Positions 1 through 13,381 of a stretch of 35,640 bases of DNA are shown here, piece by piece (the stretch's first letter is position 1; the number at the start of each line of letters is the position of its first letter). The DNA is from Pelargonium nanum (taxonomy: Eukaryota > Streptophyta > Magnoliopsida > Geraniales > Geraniaceae): NCBI GenBank assembly GCA_036897485.1, contig JAYMTF010000474.1, positions 1 through 35,640 on the forward strand. Reading direction: 5' to 3'. The position numbers were made by a program, and so were the translations under genes. Under the pieces are notes generated by a model. That model worked only from the letters and a program-made list of their open reading frames with translations. It ran no database searches and was not told where the DNA came from.

Positions 1-477
1 GGGGTCAAAATTTAAACAAAACAAACAAACAGGTTCATTCAAAAAAAAAAAAAAAAAACAGACAGGTGGGTGGTGGCGGTTATCTTCCGTGAGTTCGTTA
101 CTCACGTGAGAGTCACGCGAGGTCGCGGTAGCGAACGTAGAAGGCTACCTAATCGCTTGGTGTTCAGAGTTTGGGATTGGACCAGAAAACCTAACAAGAC
201 GCCATTGACACATACTCCTCCATTTTCGTACCACTTTCTGATCAATTCTTTTTCGTGTTTCCCAAGGTAATTTCCTCCTATAAATTTTGCTTTATTCGAT
301 CGCCCTTTCATTGTCATCGAGCTCATCGGCTCGCTTGCATTTCTGGGTCTCTAAATTTTATTTCGCAATTTTTTCTTCTAGTTTCCCAGAATTTAATTGT
401 TCGACCAATTCAAGTTTCAAGGTGTTTCGTGTCGCCAATTTGTACCAATCGGCTCATTTGTTTATAGAATATATAGA
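1..477 (+). promoter_or_regulatory. Promoter and 5' leader of the COQ10-like gene
   Basis: This stretch precedes the COQ10 start codon and shows no open frame that looks real. A perfect 10-base palindrome at 101-110 (ctcacgtgag) contains a G-box CACGTG, a bZIP/bHLH-type site. A poly-A run lies at about 41-58. Pyrimidine-rich leader sequence follows from about 200. No clear TATA box is visible. The in-frame sequence upstream of 478 contains no ATG, which supports 478 as the start. Confidence 0.4.
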
Positions 478-3400
478 ATGCCCCCATTTTTGTCGAGCTC
501 GAAGGTCGTTGGGTCTTTTCTATCGCGAAGGAATGGTGTGAGGCAGTTGATGGGGGCTTTCAAGAGCAATAGCAATAGCAAGGAGCAGATATGTGATCAG
601 ATTAGGGGCCTGAGTAGTAGAACTGGTGGTATTGAGACCCCATATAGCCATAAAGCATTTGGTGCTTATGGGGATTGTGACTTTGCCCAAGCTAGCAGCA
701 GCTACAGCAATAGTAGATTTGTTCAGACCAGGCAGTTTCTTGGTTGTGGTGATGGGGAAGAGGGTGGTGTTTTGTCCAAGGTCTATGAGGAGAGGCGGGG
801 AATGGGGGAATTTCTTTGAGCTTCAATATCTGTTTTTTTGCCCCAAATTGGTTGGTTTTTGTACGTTTATTCCATGTGTGTGTTCTTATGTGTCTGCACA
901 TGCTTCTGATTCGTTTTATGATATCCCGGATGCCTGAGTTTTATGAACATATAATTTCTGGACTGGTTTTGCTTTATTGAGCCCCACAATATAGATTGTT
1001 ACTTGGGGAATTTTCTTAGTTCTGAATAGAATGTGTGCACACATGTGAGTTATGACTATCCATTCGCTTTGAGTTGCACCAAGAACAATATTATTTTCCA
1101 TTTTAATTTTTCTCCCTCTGAAGTTTTGTAGTTAGTTCCTTTTACTGGATATCCATCTATATTTGATAGACATTTCTTTAGTAGCACAAACAGGAATATT
1201 CTCATCCATTTCATAATTTTTTCTACTCTGAAATTTTGTGGATACTTTTGTTATTGGAAACTTTGGATATGGTTGTGCAATTTATTAGTGTATAGTGCTA
1301 TCACATTGTTATTTGTGTTCTTTATGTTAGAATGTTCTGAGATGATATAGTTATGGGTAATCAGGTATTCACCAGAGCAGCTTTTTGATGTGGTTGCTGC
1401 TGTCGACTTGTATCATGGATTTGTCCCCTGGTGTCAACGATCTGAAATAGTTAAAGAATATCCAGATGGATCATTTGATGCAGAGCTGGAGATTGGTTTT
1501 AAATTTCTTGTAGAAAGTTATGTTTCCCATGTACAGCTGGAGAGGCCAAAGCTTATAAAGGTCAGTGTTTTCCGTTGGTTAGTTTTTAGATATTTTACTT
1601 TTAATAGACTTCACTTCATGAAGATCATGCAACTTTTATAAATTTCACAATTGTTTGCATTTTCTTAAGTTAAGCCTGAAGAAAATAAGAACAATAACAG
1701 GTGCATTAGAATGAATTGTAAATTTTTGTGGCGAATATGAGAACCAAATTTCAAAGGAACAGAAAGTGCATAATAGAAATTAATGTATTGTAGAAATGGT
1801 GTTTTTCCCTTTAATCATTGTTGTATCTCTCCAAGATCTTATTTTTCTGAGTACTTGTAAGCATCATATTCCAAATTATTCTAAACTTGTAGTTTGAAGT
1901 TATGCATGACCATGGTATTGAAATGTTGTTGGTCTTGGTGGATCTGTTAACTCTCTTACTCCTATTGCTTGAACTCAGAGTTCCAGTTTTGATAGTGTGC
2001 TAGGTGATAATGTGAGATCCAATTTGGATAGCATGATTGATGAGAATGTTGCACTTCTATACTTTATTGAATACGAATCGTAATGGAAGTTTCCTAACAT
2101 TGTTTCTCGCACTAACTGCTGGATATGAAAGGAACTGGAGTATTTTTTAGACTTCTTAAAGCATAACTCTAAGACCACAAATGATCATGCAGTTTTGAGC
2201 ATGCTCATCTGTTGCCTGTAGAAAAGTTCATAGTACCTTTGTCACTTTTAATGCTGTACTTATCATGGTATTTTTTTACTACCCCTGTTTACACATACAC
2301 AGCTCTCACACTTAAACGGTTAAACCCATTGTAAAGAAAAATTTCGTAAACTAAGGGAAGACCACAATCAAGCATAGCCTAGGTTTATTTGAAAGGGATT
2401 ACATTAAAGTTTCTTGTGATCTTTATAATATTTGTATTGAAAGGGGGGAGGGGGGGCTATCTGTCATAGAATATGGGAATTTCATGAATCAAAGAGATTG
2501 ACAGAAAAAGTATAGTGCTAGATTCTACATACTATTGAGTTTATGTGTGAATGTATTGGCATGTTATTGAATGGATGTGATGTTCACTTATTTTTTGGTG
2601 ATTAATATATTTCCTTGTGTTATTGGTTTTAAATGCAATATTTTTCCTGCTGCTCCTTTTAATTTTCTTTTTTCTTTTTTGCTTTAGACAACGGCTTCTC
2701 AGAGTTCGCTTTTTGACCATTTGATTAACATTTGGGAATTCCATCCCGGACCGTCTCCTGGAACCTGCAACCTGTATTTTTTGGTTGACTTTAAGTTCCA
2801 GTCACCACTTTACCGACAGGTAATGTCACTTATGTTGCCATATTCTTGCTTTATTAATTACTATGTTAAGCTTAATTTGATAATGTTTTTTTTAATATAC
2901 ATTATGCTGTTACATACTGGACTGGAGAGTTTTTATTTCCTTGGGATCACTGGCGTAGCCACGGATAAGCCCTCTTAAACTTCATTGTATACATTAAGTT
3001 TAAAGGAATATATAGCAAATTGCCCATGCCTAGATGGTAGCTGCTGCCCTCCACCACGTACCTCAAAAATGAGTTCAAATTTCGTGTCTTGCAAAATCGA
3101 AGTTTATTGTTTAAAAATGTCTCAGTTTTCCGGCCCACTAGCTCTTGGATCCTTTTTATATTTTTCATCCCATCAGCTATTCTTTTCCCTTGCCCATCTT
3201 TTCTTAGTTCCTTTTCAGCCCATATTATTGTTCTTCAACCCATCTTCTAAAGAACTGTTGATATAAAACAAATTTGTATTTGTATTTGTATTTTTCTACT
3301 AGTGAAGTTTGGATAAATTCGGATAGTTCATAAAATATTTATAAGCTATTATGTCATTTCTGAATGCAAAGTTAAGATAGCATTTATGTAATGGTTTATA

Positions 3401-3582
3401 GAATAGTTATTTGTTATGATGAATGAACCTCTATTGATACCAACTTTGTTGTTCCACAGGTGGCATCCATGTTTTTTAAGGAGGTTGTGTCTCAAATGAT
3501 AGGCTCATTCAGCAATCGTTGCCGATTAATATATGGACCAGGGGTGGCCGTTCATGAAAAGACTTATGGACAAAGGACGTGA
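478..3582 (+). CDS. COQ10: Coenzyme Q-binding protein COQ10 homologue, mitochondrial (START domain), 4 exons
   Basis: Predicted exons are 478-806, 1365-1560, 2688-2819 and 3460-3582, giving about 259 residues. Introns 2 and 3 have clean GT-AG borders and phase 0. Exons 2-4 carry the conserved plant COQ10 core: YSPEQLFDVVAAVDLYHGF, then FVPWCQRSE, FHPGPSPGTCNLYF, SPLYRQVASMFFKEV and a C-terminal CRLIYGPG. COQ10 is a START/Bet v1-fold lipid-binding protein of the inner mitochondrial membrane needed for ubiquinone function in respiration (known from yeast and animals). The N-terminus is rich in Arg and Ser and low in acidic residues, fitting a mitochondrial presequence. The start at 478 (MPPFLSSSK) agrees with plant homologues as I remember them. 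Oddity: the natural end of exon 1, in YEERRxxG, is followed by GG instead of GT at 807-808, so this splice site looks defective or mis-sequenced. An in-frame alternative (donor after 780, acceptor before 1351) would delete the conserved first strand. Confidence 0.85.
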
Positions 3583-3772
3583 GAGTATATGAGTGAACAT
3601 TGAACTCCCGCAGAGTATAGAGTGCAGGATGGTTCCCATTTTCTGTCCTGCCTTCCTGCTTTATATTGTCTTTTCATTTTTTGGGGCAATACCCATAAAA
3701 TCTCACAAGCCCCTCTAATTTGTTATTTCTCTATGCCAATTATATTGTATTGTGATTCCATTTCTGTGTGCC

Positions 3773-3778
3773 AATAAA
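3773..3778 (+). terminator. Poly(A) signal AATAAA of the COQ10-like gene
   Basis: A canonical AATAAA lies about 190 bases after the stop at 3582, in T-rich sequence. The position fits a plant 3' UTR of about 200 bases. Confidence 0.45.
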
Positions 3779-3934
3779 GCATTCCGGTAAGAAGTTGGGT
3801 CTGGATTGATAGTTTTGCTCTGTATATGCTGCCTACAAAAGTTGATTTGGCCCAAGCAAATTATTTAGCTACAGAAATCCAATCCAGTAACTATCTCCAT
3901 ATATTTAGTTATTGGTACAGATGTTTAGTTGTCC

Positions 3935-3998
3935 CCTAGGAGATGGCTAGGGGAGCTGGAGAGAGTTACCTCCTATTGTGTAGCTCAACTTATAAAAA
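3935..3998 (+). repeat. SINE-like 3' fragment (related to the element at 18271-18390)
   Basis: The segment around 3960-3990 reads gagagagttacctcc, then tattgtgtagctcaac, then an A-rich tail. The same string order (gagagttacctcatg, ttgtgtagttcaac, poly-A) occurs at 18345-18386 downstream of a tRNA-like head. Here only the 3' part is recognisable, as in a 5'-truncated SINE copy. The call rests on two copies in this window only. Confidence 0.4.
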
Positions 3999-4125
3999 AA
4001 TAATAATATGAATTAGCAAAAGACTCTTTTATCCTTTTTCACTATTAGGAGACTCATAAAAACGTTATAAGGCTCTTCTACTCCATATCTTATGCAATAC
4101 TTTTTTATTCTTCCAAAAAAAAAAA

Positions 4126-4320
4126 GGTTAATTAGTTTTGCCTCCTTTGTACTGGATATTATTTTGGATTTAGCCCCTTGCCTCAAAATCATATGGTTTT
4201 GCCCCTTAAAGTTTCAATTTTTTTTATTTAAACCCAGTTAGCCTACTATAGCAAATTGACTACCGCCACGTCACTTGTTCCATCCACGTCATCTGCCACA
4301 TCACCACTTCAACATCCTCT
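4126..4320 (+). repeat. Left terminal inverted repeat of the MULE-like element
   Basis: It pairs with 5166-5383 in inverted orientation with scattered mismatches. It contains cacgtc/gacgtgg motifs common in plant MULE ends. Confidence 0.7.
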
Positions 4321-4780
4321 TTCATACTCTCAATCTCCTCCGTACAACTCACACAATTGCGCAACCCTAACCTTTCGAAGCTCTCGGACAACTTCTTCTG
4401 ATCGGGAACGATTTCTCGCTTGATCCTATCGAGCATCGTGATCACCTCCCGCCGGAGCTCGGTGTCTTTCGAATCCATAAAAGTGTTGGTCTCAGAGATT
4501 TGTTTTCTGACCAAAGTAACGATTTTCTTAAAGCAGAGCACCACCAAGTGAGAGAACATCGGCGCCGGATTGCGCAGGAGCTCATCGAACATGACAACCA
4601 GTAGCTTCGATTTGCGAAGTATGGATAAACAATTACGCATGAGCAGGTAATTGAGAGGCTTGAGAGCTGAGATTTCTTGAAAGAGTTAAGGAGCGATTGG
4701 AGGAGCATCAAATCGGGAAGCTTTGGCGAGATGAAAGTCGCCGCCGAGGGACGACGCTTTCTGGGCGAGAAAACTTCAGG
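4260..4780 (-). pseudogene. Captured fragment resembling the N-terminal domain of a plant U-box E3 ligase (PUB16/17/18-like)
   Basis: On the minus strand, 4260-4640 encodes an open frame containing LRREVITMLDRIKREIVPD, then KLSESFERLGLRNCVSC and EEIESM. This pattern (DxxDxxLRREV, DRIKREIVPD, FExLGL, EEIE) matches the region just before the U-box in plant PUB proteins as I remember the family. The frame continues upstream only after a shift: ISALKPLNYLLMRN is readable across 4640-4680 in a different frame. There is no U-box and no ARM repeats, and the reading frame runs out inside the left TIR. I read this as a non-functional gene piece carried in a transposon, not as a gene. Other helical proteins cannot be fully excluded without a search. 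Confidence 0.5.
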
Positions 4781-5083
4781 TGATTACTAACAATTGTTGT
4801 CTCTCCATGAGTGTGCTCCACCAGACCTATAATAGAACTTTATGGCTCTTACTGGTTTTGAATTTTGATTAATTAAATTTACTACTATCTCTTAATTATG
4901 TTGGTTGGCAAAGTTTTATGTGGATATGGAGATCTAATTTACTTACAGTTGTGCATGGTAATAAAAAGGACTGTTACTTATACTCTGCCAAAATTAACAT
5001 TGTTGTTTCCTTGTTGTCTCTGTAAAGTTTACTTGCAATTTACCATTGTGTGTATGTGCATGAAGACGATGAAGTGCAGTATC

Positions 5084-5148
5084 TAGATTTTCACCATTGT
5101 TGTTCTCTTGTGTTTCTGGGTTAGATTTTCACCATTGTTGTTCTCTTG
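5084..5148 (+). repeat. Tandem-like direct repeat, 27 bases x 2
   Basis: The string beginning tagattttcaccattgttg occurs at 5084-5110 and again at 5122-5148, identical over 27 bases and separated by 11 bases. It lies inside the MULE-like element next to the right TIR. Confidence 0.85.
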
Positions 5149-5165
5149 AAAAACACTGTTTCATT

Positions 5166-5383
5166 GAGGATGGATGTTGAAGTGGTGACGTGGCGGCTAT
5201 TAAGTGATGTGGCAGATAACGTGGATGGGATAAGTGACGTGGCGGTCATCAACTTGCTATAGCAAGTTAACTGGGTTTAAATAAAAAAAATTGAAACTTT
5301 AAGTGCAAAAACCATATGGTTTTGAGATCAAAGGCTAAATTCAAAATAATGTTCAGTCCAGAAAAGACAAAAGTAATTAACCC
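5166..5383 (-). repeat. Right terminal inverted repeat of the MULE-like element
   Basis: It is the inverted partner of 4126-4320. It is slightly longer because of an extra gtggcggctattaagtgatg segment, so the arms differ by a small indel. Confidence 0.7.
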
Positions 5384-7840
5384 AAGAAAAAAATGAAGAA
5401 AAAAAGAAGAAAGAAAGAACATAAGACTATAAAATTAAAATTAAAAAAAAAAAGAAAAGAAAAGAAAAGGATCCACGTACAACCAGTAAGATGGGAGGAA
5501 AAGATATGGAGGAGCATTTTGGGCCCTACACAAGTCTCTTGAAATGGACCATAACGTTCCTGACGAACCAGTAATTAAATTTAAAAAAATTGCTAGCTGG
5601 CCCCGAAAGTGACGGCCACCTCATCTGTATGATAGAGCCCCAATAGCAATAGTGTGACGCGATGTGTTGGTCGTCATCCACGTCGGATAAGCTATGTACA
5701 GTTGGAGGAATCCAAATCATACAAGTTAAATTTTTGAACTTCACCTCTTCTCGTATCATCATTTGTTGTGGTATAAGCTAATTCTAATGACACAATTTAA
5801 TAGATGATTATAATACCAACATGTTTTAACAATCGATTTATTATTTAATTGTAGTTTTCTGGTCATAAATAAATGGTACTAATAAACATAATCGATTTAT
5901 TGTTTTCTTCTTGTTCCTAACCCATCAATCATCATATATGGAGTTTCATAATAAACATATGGTGTAATTAGACATAGAAGTCAATGGAAAGTGCTAGTTG
6001 TTTCTTAGTAGAGCAAATAAAGAGGACGGTGCCATATTTTTCAATTATCAATCCTAACTACCAAATAAAGGCCATAGCTATCATATCTTTTTAACTTCAA
6101 AATCATAGAAAAGTCCATGATTTGTTGCTGCATACGTATGACTTCCAAGGTTTTCAAGATCAATGAACAGAGCTCCTTCGTCCTTTGCTCCATTTCTAGT
6201 AAAATCAAGAACATAATGTTTAGCTCATAACGTCGTAATGCAAAATGTACACGTGTAATATTATGTGAGTATCCTATTCTATACACATTTTACACTTGCA
6301 CATCCCCAACTTTTTTTGTTGCACATACATATTTTAACATTTTACTCTTTCTATTAATAATATCGTTATTTGATTTAGAAGATAAAAATATAGTTTACCC
6401 TTCAAATTTCTTGGAATGTTTTTTCTTTTACACTTATTGCATATTGGCTCAATAGAAACGAGTGGCTCAATAGAAAAATTAAATTCTTTTCCGGTGCACA
6501 TAATGAGTGAGTTTTGTAATTTTTAAAGAATTTCTTTTGTCTAACTCGACGGAATCTTCATATTCTTGCAAAAAAAAAATATGTTTTTGTTTGATTTTTC
6601 AAAAACTTGAATTTTGAATATAAAGTTACACATATGAGGGTAGGATTTGTAGTCTATAAAATTTTGAAGTCTTGTGCATTACACATGACGAGCGATAGTA
6701 ATTTTCTATTAAAATATAAGTTCAAAATGAATTTTTAGGCACACACTCAAGTTATTCAATAATGGTGTGCTACCCTTGTGTAGACTCTAGCGACTTTAGA
6801 GTAAGGGCCCTAGCCTTTGTCTCCAAGGATCCTAACTTCCAGCTCCTTCCCCAAGAGCCCTAGCTTCTAGAACCGTCCACAAGGACCCAGTCTCCATAAT
6901 TAAACAAACTCGCTACATTTTCTTTTAACACATGAGAAGACATTACACTCTAGTGTGCCTATTTGACATGAGTCAAAGAAGCTCATAAGGTGGTTTCACT
7001 GCCGAGAATGACTTAAGAGTTAAATATTTTAAATTTAAACGAATAATTAATGAATGCATTGGAGGAGTATGAACTCTCTCCCCACCTCAGACGAAATTTG
7101 AAGCTTAAATAGACCTTACTCCAGATCAACTAAAAGCAATTCAAGATTAAGTGAGTAGCTCATGCATTAGAGAGACTTTCTGCTTTCTTGTCGCAATCGA
7201 ATTGTTGGGCTTTCACCTACCAAGTGGTGTATCTTCAGTTTGTTGGCAAGTGATTTAATATAGGTTTGGAATTCTATTTCAACAACAACAATAAAAACAT
7301 AAGAACATTGAAAAAAATGAATTGAGTCTAACTTCAACATTCAATGTATTATAGTTTCATAATTTCACCCAAATAATTTATTAACATTTGAATCGGTAGT
7401 ATGCATACATAGCAATACTGATTTTGTTGGCAAATGTGGTTCCTCATTTCCGTGAATTTTCTATTTTTGCATTCGTTGAACCATCGAGAACATGCACCAG
7501 CACAATACAACATCCCCTGTTTCCAGAAAGTTAAAAAAAAAGGAAAGTTGTGCATTTACGAAGTTCTCAAAATGCATACTTACCATTTATCATGTAGATC
7601 ATGCATGCATGCATTATGGATATGAAAATTATGAGAATCGAAATAAATGTTGGATTTAGATAGGAAATGGAGCAAGATTATGAAAGATGTTGGATTGGCT
7701 GGATTAGGAAAATGGAAGATGAAAAAATCATTTCCGATTCCTCTGGATGCATATATACTATATATGTATATATGTGTGTGTTTGAAACAAAATCTTGAGA
7801 GTGACGTTGGCTTCTTTGTCTCTATCCATTGCCCAATTAG
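5384..7840. other. Intergenic region, no gene recognised
   Basis: About 2.5 kb between the transposon and the CYP707A promoter. It is AT-rich, with stops in all frames and only short spurious ORFs. A small GC-richer patch at about 6760-6890 has repeated agccctagc-type words but no coding pattern. A TA/TG microsatellite lies at about 7748-7782. Distal regulatory elements of the P450 gene may be here, but none can be named. Confidence 0.5.
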
Positions 7841-7846
7841 ATTTGC

Positions 7847-7854
7847 TATATAAA
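7847..7854 (+). promoter_or_regulatory. TATA box of the CYP707A gene
   Basis: TATATAAA lies 133-140 bases before the ATG at 7987, implying a leader of roughly 100 bases. A gcccaatt CAAT-like word lies just upstream at 7831. Confidence 0.6.
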
Positions 7855-7986
7855 CCCATTTCCTCCCCTAAATTTCCAACAGCCCAAAACCACATAAAAA
7901 AAAGACATATCTGCTACACATTTGCACCACATCTACTCAACACTCTGCTGATCTCATCTCCTCTGTTTTCCTCTGTTCCAACACAA

Positions 7987-10052
<2,066 letters not shown>

Positions 10053-10796
10053 TTTTACTCCAACAGTCTCTCACCACCACAAAATATTAGCAGTAGATGC
10101 CAAACCAAGAATATTATTGCTCTTGTTCTTTCTATTTCTATGCTAACATTGATATTAAATTTGCTAGTTATCAATCAAAATCCTCTCTTTTTTTCATAAT
10201 GTCCCTCTTTTTTTGTTCTCTACCATCTTTATCGGTGTTAAAACTTACAAGAAATAATTACATCTCATCAACTACAGCGCGCTGTGTTTGACAAGTTTTA
10301 TCTTCCTTGTTTTCAAAGTCATGAACTAAAACGTATGTTCATTTGAGTGGTTCACATTTCCTTGGTACTGAAAGGCTCTTCCGGACACGTCTAGATGTTT
10401 CATCAATGATTCAAGAAAGAAGATTGGAGCTCAATTTGGTTGTAACCTTGGTGTCTGGAGTCATTGACTTTTGTTGTACATCTTCTGGGAGCATCTATGT
10501 AACTATGCAAAAAGAATCTAGCTATGGCATTGATTAAGATATCAAAATATGTCCAAATCCATTGTAAAGTTTTCATTGCTATGTGGAAAGATAAGACAAA
10601 TGATAGACACAGTTGAATACTGCATGAAAACCAGATACACTCCTTGTTTGTAACTAACAAATGTTTATAAGACTCTACAGCAATTTTCATATCACATATA
10701 TGGGTTTCTGTGAGGCTTCACTTGACAATATCTGCCCCCATTATTATATTATGTAAAGCCAATTCTGAGGAACCAAACAGACTGGCTTAACCATCC
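10053..10796. other. Convergent intergenic region between CYP707A and the thioredoxin-like gene
   Basis: The two genes point toward each other here, so this stretch holds both 3' UTRs. I see no further gene and no strong poly(A) signal on either strand. Confidence 0.5.
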
Positions 10797-12090
10797 TCAG
10801 ATTAATTCAGGAGAAGGAGATGTGTACTTGTGAATGGCTGCATCTATCCTCGCCTTGTCTCTGGTAGCAAATGATTCCAACAGAACCCCATCTTTATAGA
10901 AGTGGAAGAGAGGCACCGCCTGCATTTGTTCAAATTGTTCAAATGTTCTTGGACTCAAATAACAATCAGGAAACCAGCCATATTATCAATGACATTTTAC
11001 CAGCTTTGATACTCTATAAATAAATGAGATCTAGAACATTGATGTAAATCCATAACAACAGACCAAAAGATACTGCAGAAGAATTTACCCTGATTCTAAG
11101 CCTATCGGCAACCTCTGATTCTTCATCATACTCATCAATTACCTGCAGTGAATAACACAATAAGATCCATATTATTCAGGAGTTCAAAATCAGATGAAAC
11201 CCAATACTGAATTTTCTGCAAGAGAACTGTATGCTCAACTACTTCCTGACTAACCGAGGCAAGCCATGACCCTGCCTCTTTTAGGCATTTCATTGCACAA
11301 TAAGAAACTATTTGATCATTGTTTGCCCCTATTTTCAGCATTGTGTCTATAGTCAGGTTAGGTTCAGGCCAACATGCAGAACTCGAGTAGAAAAATATAG
11401 GGGATTGTATTTTATCTCTAACTTTGTACTTAATTATCTCCTTCCTCCAGGTAATGGAATCACTAGCACTTAATCATTGCTATTTTTTAGAAAATCAATT
11501 AGTGTTACATTGTTAGTAGACAATTACTTCTTCATAAGGTTATTAGTCGATTGCAGAGAAACACTGTAATCTATGAAATTTAGAGGAGTTTAGTGTATAG
11601 AAATACTCACATTATGCTTTAAGAAAATAACTGGAGCTCCTTGATCACCGGATCCCTTGCATAATTTTGCAAATCCTTGCTCTATATACTTGCAGCTTCC
11701 ACAAGAGGTGCGATAAAAATCTACCACAACTAAAGCACCTGTTTCCTTGGCCTTCTCAAGGATTTTCAAGAATTCCTCATCAGTCTTAAATTCTCTAACA
11801 CAGTCAACAGGACAGAGTTCGTCTTCTTCATCAGAGACTTCTCCCACACTTCCATTAGCAAGGCATTTGGTTCTTCCCGGATGAAATGAATTCTTAATTT
11901 TCAAAAAGTCCCAACTTACAATTCCAGTGGCAGATGTCGAATATTTAGCCTTCATAGGGTGTAATTTAATGGAATTCCTGCAAGCTGGGAACCATACTGG
12001 AAACTCAAGAATCATGTCGACCATGTGAGATCTTTCTGAAACTGAAAGAGACCTTGCAACTGGAAATACATGCCTTTTGCATGGCAACAT
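10797..12090 (-). CDS. Thioredoxin-like 4, chloroplastic (atypical CGSC active site), 3 coding exons
   Basis: On the minus strand the coding exons are 12090-11611, 11142-11089 and 10919-10797, with GT-AG borders, giving 218 residues. The thioredoxin fold starts near residue 98. VVVDFYRTSCGSCKYIEQ places the redox pair at Cys130 and Cys133 (CGSC), and the cis-Pro loop is AVPLFHFYKDG at about 179-189. Exon 2 encodes VIDEYDEESEVADRLRIR. This matches the plant thioredoxin-like 4 group (Arabidopsis At1g07700 from memory), a plastid protein. Residues 1-90 are rich in Ser and basic residues, fitting a transit peptide. The start at 12090 is supported by an in-frame TGA a few codons upstream. Neither Trp nor Pro of WCGPC is present, so its redox partners probably differ from classical thioredoxins. 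Confidence 0.85.
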
Positions 12091-12967
12091 ATGGAAAAAA
12101 TTTCAAGGCAGCAATCTGCCAATCCGCAACTGCTTAAAGTAAAGTATTTTGGTTCTAAACTTTCAAGCTTGAATGGCAGATCTTCCAAATATTCTTTGCA
12201 ATTTAACTCATCTCATCCTATTAGCTGAGCAACGATCACCATGATGAACAATAATAAGTATTAGGAACTTGGATCGTAATGAAAAATATATAAATGTGTT
12301 AACAAAGGCTTAAAGATCCTAGCACGGTCCATAGTATGCAATCAAAGAACCACCAAGAAATACACCAAATGTGACGCAACAGAGTTATCATGTTCAATGA
12401 GGGTGCTCCTAACCTTTTAAAGATAAATACTCACTTAATTTAAGATAGAATGTGTTCCTGACATTGAATTTGCATGACAGGAAAAAAAAACATTACGTAA
12501 CGAAAACTGCAACTTGTTTACTATCCTAAATCAATGCCATGATGAAAACATTATTACCCGATGCCTTGCTGGGTTCAAACACTTCTCAGGACACTACACA
12601 TACTCATGGGTTTGAAACAACAGCAAAACAAACAACATAATATTTTTCCCCAATATTAACACAAGATTCGAACAAGATCCAAAGACGGAAAAATTAATTA
12701 ACACATGAATTGCAATTGGCAACCTAAAATACATCATCCATGCACGACTCTAGTCAGTAGCAATGAGAAAACTAGTTGCTAATCTTAACAAAAGTGTTCA
12801 TCATTTTCACTTCTCAACGTATAATCAAGCATCATTTCTCAAATTGGTCAGTAAAAGCAAGAATCTAGCCAGCCATTGCAAAAATAGCAAAGATGTAACT
12901 GTAAAACAAACAGGATTTTGATTCAACTTCACAATATGGGAATCGAAATGAGTGATCAGAGGTGCTT

Positions 12968-13161
12968 ACCTTGGCAGCCACTTCCGGCAGTTGAAACAAG
13001 TCGTTGGCTCGTTTCGTTCCTTGTTAGCTAGCGCATCAAAAAACCTCTGCTTCCAATCAGAAACTGACACGACTACACTACCATATCCACTACCAATTCC
13101 AATTCCATCCAGCTATTACAGCTTTTGTAAATGGGCTCAGCTCCATCTTGGGCCCAATTAG
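12968..13161 (-). other. Probable non-coding 5' exon of the thioredoxin-like gene
   Basis: On the minus strand a good donor (gccaag followed by gtaagc) lies at 12967/12968. A splice acceptor (a cag) sits just upstream of the coding exon, near 12105-12130. The exon holds a short uORF starting at about 13145 that ends after some 18 codons. The intron of roughly 850 bases between these sites has no coding signal. Confidence 0.5.
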
Positions 13162-13381
13162 TCCAAATTCGCTAGGCCCAATACGAAGCATTTATTACGA
13201 AAGATTGGAAACCACGTCTTCTTCTGGGCCCCACATGAAGTAGTTGGGATGCGTGTACCTTCCCTCATCCGATCCGATCCACCGTTTCAGGAAAAAAATG
13301 ATAAAGAGCTGCGCTGTTCGTATATATCTTGTATAGTACGCAGCTGCGCATTTTAGCTAGCACCGCCGTGACTGTACAGAA
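13130..13381. promoter_or_regulatory. Bidirectional promoter between the thioredoxin-like and SCP2 genes
   Basis: The two genes are head to head and their transcripts start within roughly 200 bases of each other. Site II-type boxes (TGGGCC/GGCCCA) occur at 13149-13156, 13175-13180 and 13225-13230. These are TCP-factor sites found in housekeeping plant promoters. A TATA-like TATATAT is at 13321-13327, suited to SCP2. Confidence 0.55.

Larger units (their letters stand above)
4126..5383. mobile_element. Non-autonomous MULE-like DNA transposon with long TIRs (candidate Pack-MULE)
   Basis: The left end begins ggttaattagttttgcc and the right end, read in reverse, begins ggttaattacttttgtc. The match continues inward for about 190-200 bases, with shared blocks such as tttgaatttagcc/tttggatttagcc, accatatggtttt/atcatatggtttt, aaagtttcaattttttttat and ccgccacgtcac. 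Long TIRs and a short non-coding interior are typical of Mutator-like elements. The flanks are A-rich on both sides, so a 9-base target duplication cannot be confirmed. No transposase is present. The interior carries an antisense gene fragment at 4260-4780 and a duplicated 27-base segment at 5084-5148. Confidence 0.7.

Noticed and set aside
5041..5160. Spaced direct repeats as a possible CRISPR array
   Set aside because: Only two copies with an 11-base spacer in a plant transposon. This is an ordinary duplication.
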